Assembly: GCF_023227745.1 (NCBI RefSeq)
Contig: NZ_JALKBX010000006.1
Coordinates: 1 to 64,000, forward strand
DNA length: 64,000 bases
DNA from: Natroniella acetigena
GTDB taxonomy: Bacteria > Bacillota > Halanaerobiia > Halobacteroidales > Halobacteroidaceae
Reading direction: 5' to 3'
The notes under the pieces are model-generated. The model worked only from the letters and a program-made list of their open reading frames with translations. It made no database searches and was not told the DNA's origin. Shown in pieces: positions 62,547 through 64,000 of the stretch (positions within the stretch are counted from its first letter, which is position 1; each line of letters starts with the position of its first letter). The translations under genes were made by a program, and so were the position numbers.

Positions 62547-62704
62547 AATAGCTCCTCCTTTCTCAGTTATAAATCTTATTTAAAGTCTATATCTCATACA
62601 AATTAATATAATCACAAAGCTAATCTAAATTTAATTAATTTATCTCCATATATCTTCCATTCTTTGCTGCAAGTACACTCTAAATTACAACTACTGGAAA
62701 GAAA

Positions 62705-62745
62705 GCCTCTCCCTTGAATTAGGGAGGGGATGAATTTCCATTTAA
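62705..62745. terminator. Hairpin downstream of flavodoxin relic (terminator or IS605-type end)
   Basis: Stem CCTCTCCCT / AGGGAGGGG with loop TGAATT. On the minus strand it is followed by CTTTCTTTCC, so it could end the flavodoxin transcript. The plus-strand reading (AGGGAGGGGATGAATTT) also resembles right ends of IS200/IS605 elements. I cannot decide. Confidence 0.4.
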
Positions 62746-62779
62746 ATTATCCATACTCTTCTCCTCCATTTGCAGAAAG

Positions 62780-63138
62780 TTAATTTGATAAGTTATTGGC
62801 CCAATCTTCAATTTTATCTTTCGCCTCTCCATCCCATTTAAAACCTTCTATAATAACTTCTGCTCCTAACTCTTCTAACTTAACTTCTAATATATCCACA
62901 GCCTTACAGAATATATCTTCTCCAAAAGAACTATCACCTGGACCAAAAACAGCAGCCTGTTTACCAACAAGATCAACTCCAGATAGATTATCATAAAAAT
63001 CTAAGAATTCATCTTGTAACTCCCCAGCTATATCACCAACATCTTTAGCAGCAATATCGTAGCTATCACTTAAAACTTCCTCTACCTTAACTGCTAATTT
63101 CCTGTAGTCGAACCATAAACAACAATAGCCTTCTTCAT
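62780..63138 (-). pseudogene. Flavodoxin, broken by frameshift and internal deletion
   Basis: ATG 63138 with GGGGAGG six nt upstream begins MKKAIVVYGSTTGN, the phosphate-binding loop of flavodoxin, and then meets TAG. One frame away the gene continues LAVKVEEVLSDSYDIAAKDV, LQDEFLDFYDNLSGVDLVGK, AAVFGPGDSSFGEDIFCKAV and ends EDWANNLSN at 62780. Between DVGDI and GELQDEF about 20 residues that normally carry the first flavin-binding Trp loop are missing. So two lesions have destroyed it; other parts remain well conserved, hence recent decay. Confidence 0.85.
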
Positions 63139-63151
63139 TTCACACCTCCCC

Positions 63152-63188
63152 TTTTTTATTGATAATGAAGTTCATTATCAATAAAAAA
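63152..63188 (-). promoter_or_regulatory. Perfect 37-bp palindrome, extended Fur box
   Basis: Arms TTTTTTATTGATAATGAA and TTCATTATCAATAAAAAA (18 nt each, no mismatch) around a single G. Contains GATAAT/ATTATC half-sites of Fur. It lies just 14 bp before the flavodoxin start codon, so it overlaps the likely leader and could block transcription. Confidence 0.75.
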
Positions 63189-63298
63189 GTTATCTTTCTT
63201 TAATTAATTTTTTAAGATTAAGTAAACTTTCACTCTACTTTTTAATAATGTAGTTCAGATAATTTTTTAAAAGATATATCACTCAAACTATTTGGGTG

Positions 63299-63319
63299 AT
63301 AATGATTTTCAATTTCATT
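63299..63319 (-). promoter_or_regulatory. Second Fur-box-like site for the flavodoxin gene
   Basis: TGATAATGATTTTCAATTTC agrees with GATAATGATAATCATTATC at 15 of 19 bases by eye. It is 160 bp upstream of the flavodoxin start, with the 37-bp palindrome between. Confidence 0.65.
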
Positions 63320-63368
63320 TTTATTATAACCGATTTTTCCAGTATTGTCAAGAGTTAAATTAATATAA

Positions 63369-63411
63369 ACCAAGCTTGAGTTGAATTTTAATATCCCAAC
63401 TCAAACTTGGT
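63369..63411 (-). terminator. Terminator after the M52-like gene
   Basis: 15-bp stem with one mismatch, ACCAAG-TTGAGTTG / CAACTCAA-CTTGGT, then on the minus strand TTTATATTAATTT. Confidence 0.85.
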
Positions 63412-63417
63412 CTAAAC

Positions 63418-63819
63418 CTATCCTAGTAATTTGAAAATCACATTTGAAATCTTATCTAGTATATCATAAAACTTAACATTAACAGTTTCAGATAACCCAT
63501 TTCCCCATCCGTCATTATCAATTCCAATAGTCACCATTAACAATTCCTTTAAATCAATAGGATCTTTAGGTCTTATTTTTAAATAATCTAATTCTCCTGG
63601 TCTAACTATTTCTCTCATCGTATCTAAAACCAAAATTCTTTCTGCTTTAATAATTTGTAAAACATCAAACAGATCTTCACCAGTCTTACCAGCATTAATG
63701 AATAAAATATCTAGTTTTTGAGAAAAAGTCTCCTTCAACTTATCCAATAGATAAATAGTAACTCCTCTGTCTTGTTTCCTTACATCTCCCAAACCGACTA
63801 CGGCTAATTTGCAGAACAT
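63418..63819 (-). CDS. M52-like hydrogenase maturation protease homologue
   Basis: 133 aa. The fold signature is clear: VVGLGDVRKQDRGVTIYLLD, then INAGKTGEDLFDVL and RILVLDTMREIVRPGEL. In active M52 proteases the residues after the first D are D/E-x; here QDRG replaces xDDG/DE, so one metal ligand appears changed. No hydrogenase genes are in the window. It might process a hydrogenase elsewhere or have another role. Confidence 0.75.
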   Translation of the reverse strand: MFCKLAVVGLGDVRKQDRGVTIYLLDKLKETFSQKLDILFINAGKTGEDLFDVLQIIKAERILVLDTMREIVRPGELDYLKIRPKDPIDLKELLMVTIGIDNDGWGNGLSETVNVKFYDILDKISNVIFKLLG

Positions 63820-63902
63820 AATATCACCAACTTTTATGCCCTTTTGCTATCATTATCTTCAAATGAAATAGATTTTATTCAGCAAATAATTGGAGTTTTT
63901 TT

Positions 63903-64000
63903 GATATAAAGTGGCACTTTGCCACTTTATATCAGTGTACAGTGAACAGTTGACGGTTGACAATTAAAAATCTAAATTTAAAACCACTCTAACCCCCTAA
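63903..64000. repeat. Dispersed intergenic element, copy H, cut by the right edge
   Basis: Begins with a palindrome (arms GATATAAAGTGGCA and TGCCACTTTATATC around CTT, 63903-63933), then heptads CAGTGTA, CAGTGAA, CAGTTGA, CGGTTGA, CAATTA at 63933-63965, and an internal part ending CACTCTAACCCCC. Same plan as copies B and E in opposite orientation. Confidence 0.65.

Noticed and set aside
57614-63200. Frameshifts as general sequencing error
   Set aside because: About 50 genes in the first 57 kb are intact, and the flavodoxin also has a deletion and the FMN gene a nonsense codon, so true decay is more likely; single-base indels still need read support.

Overview
The window is about 64 kb of an AT-rich bacterial chromosome, with almost every gene on the minus strand. 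The content points to a spore-forming, anaerobic low-GC Firmicute: spo0A, spoIVB, a complete spoIIIAA-AH operon, Asp23/AmaP, NfnAB and flavin/ferredoxin-type metabolism. Pilus genes of the PilMNOP type, which in known systems span a two-membrane envelope, and general gene order suggest the Halanaerobiales (Halobacteroidaceae-like) rather than a classical monoderm clostridium. That placement is inference; no 16S or marker search was possible.

Layout in coordinate order (transcription mostly runs right to left). 1-566: a decayed tnpB (IS200/IS605) and a dispersed repeat. 0.57-5.05 kb: an M20 peptidase, then a PNPT-family transferase, GT2, SteB/MctB-like protein and SteA. 5.2-16 kb: spo0A, spoIVB, recN, argR, nadK, tlyA, dxs, ispA, xseB, xseA. 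16-18.3 kb: nfnB and nfnA. 18.8-21.5 kb: a TsaD paralogue, nusB, DUF2273, amaP and asp23. 21.6-24.8 kb: accC and a pycB::accB fusion. 25-30.2 kb: spoIIIAH to spoIIIAA. 30.7-36.1 kb: efp, an aminopeptidase P/prolidase, and aroQ, aroB, aroK, aroC. 36.2-43.9 kb: a type IV pilus/pseudopilus operon. 44-50.6 kb: a metal-ATPase island with two unusual P-type ATPases and several small membrane proteins. 50.7-53.8 kb: aroE, two Gate-domain membrane proteins and YibE/F. 54-57.6 kb: UPF0104 flippase-like protein, nicotianamine-synthase-like methyltransferase, FeoB, FeoA. 57.6-63.4 kb: a Fur/iron/flavin region with fur, pssA, DUF4198, an FMN-binding protein, DUF2325, and at least two broken flavoprotein genes. 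63.4-63.8 kb: an orphan M52-like protease.

How the parts fit: the first 43 kb is conserved housekeeping and sporulation backbone, with the shikimate pathway (aroQBKC and aroE) split by the pilus operon and the ATPase island. The island and the iron region are the accessory parts. The iron region carries several Fur-box-like palindromes and shows gene decay confined to that region.

The observations I consider strongest: (i) nusB, aroC and a P-type ATPase all appear to start at ATT codons placed 6-7 nt after strong Shine-Dalgarno sequences; (ii) a P-type ATPase island resembling PacL-type metal-efflux platforms, with one ATPase lacking its actuator TGE and CPx motifs; (iii) a family of small intergenic elements with 7-bp-period CAGTTTA/CAGTTGA termini, often next to a GTG-CAC palindrome; (iv) a pycB gene fused in frame to accB with an internal ribosome-binding site at the accB start; (v) a nicotianamine-synthase-like gene in a feo operon; (vi) a tnpB-less IS605-type element that still carries an omega-RNA-like right end. 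No tRNA, rRNA or CRISPR array was found. All calls are by eye; no database search was run.
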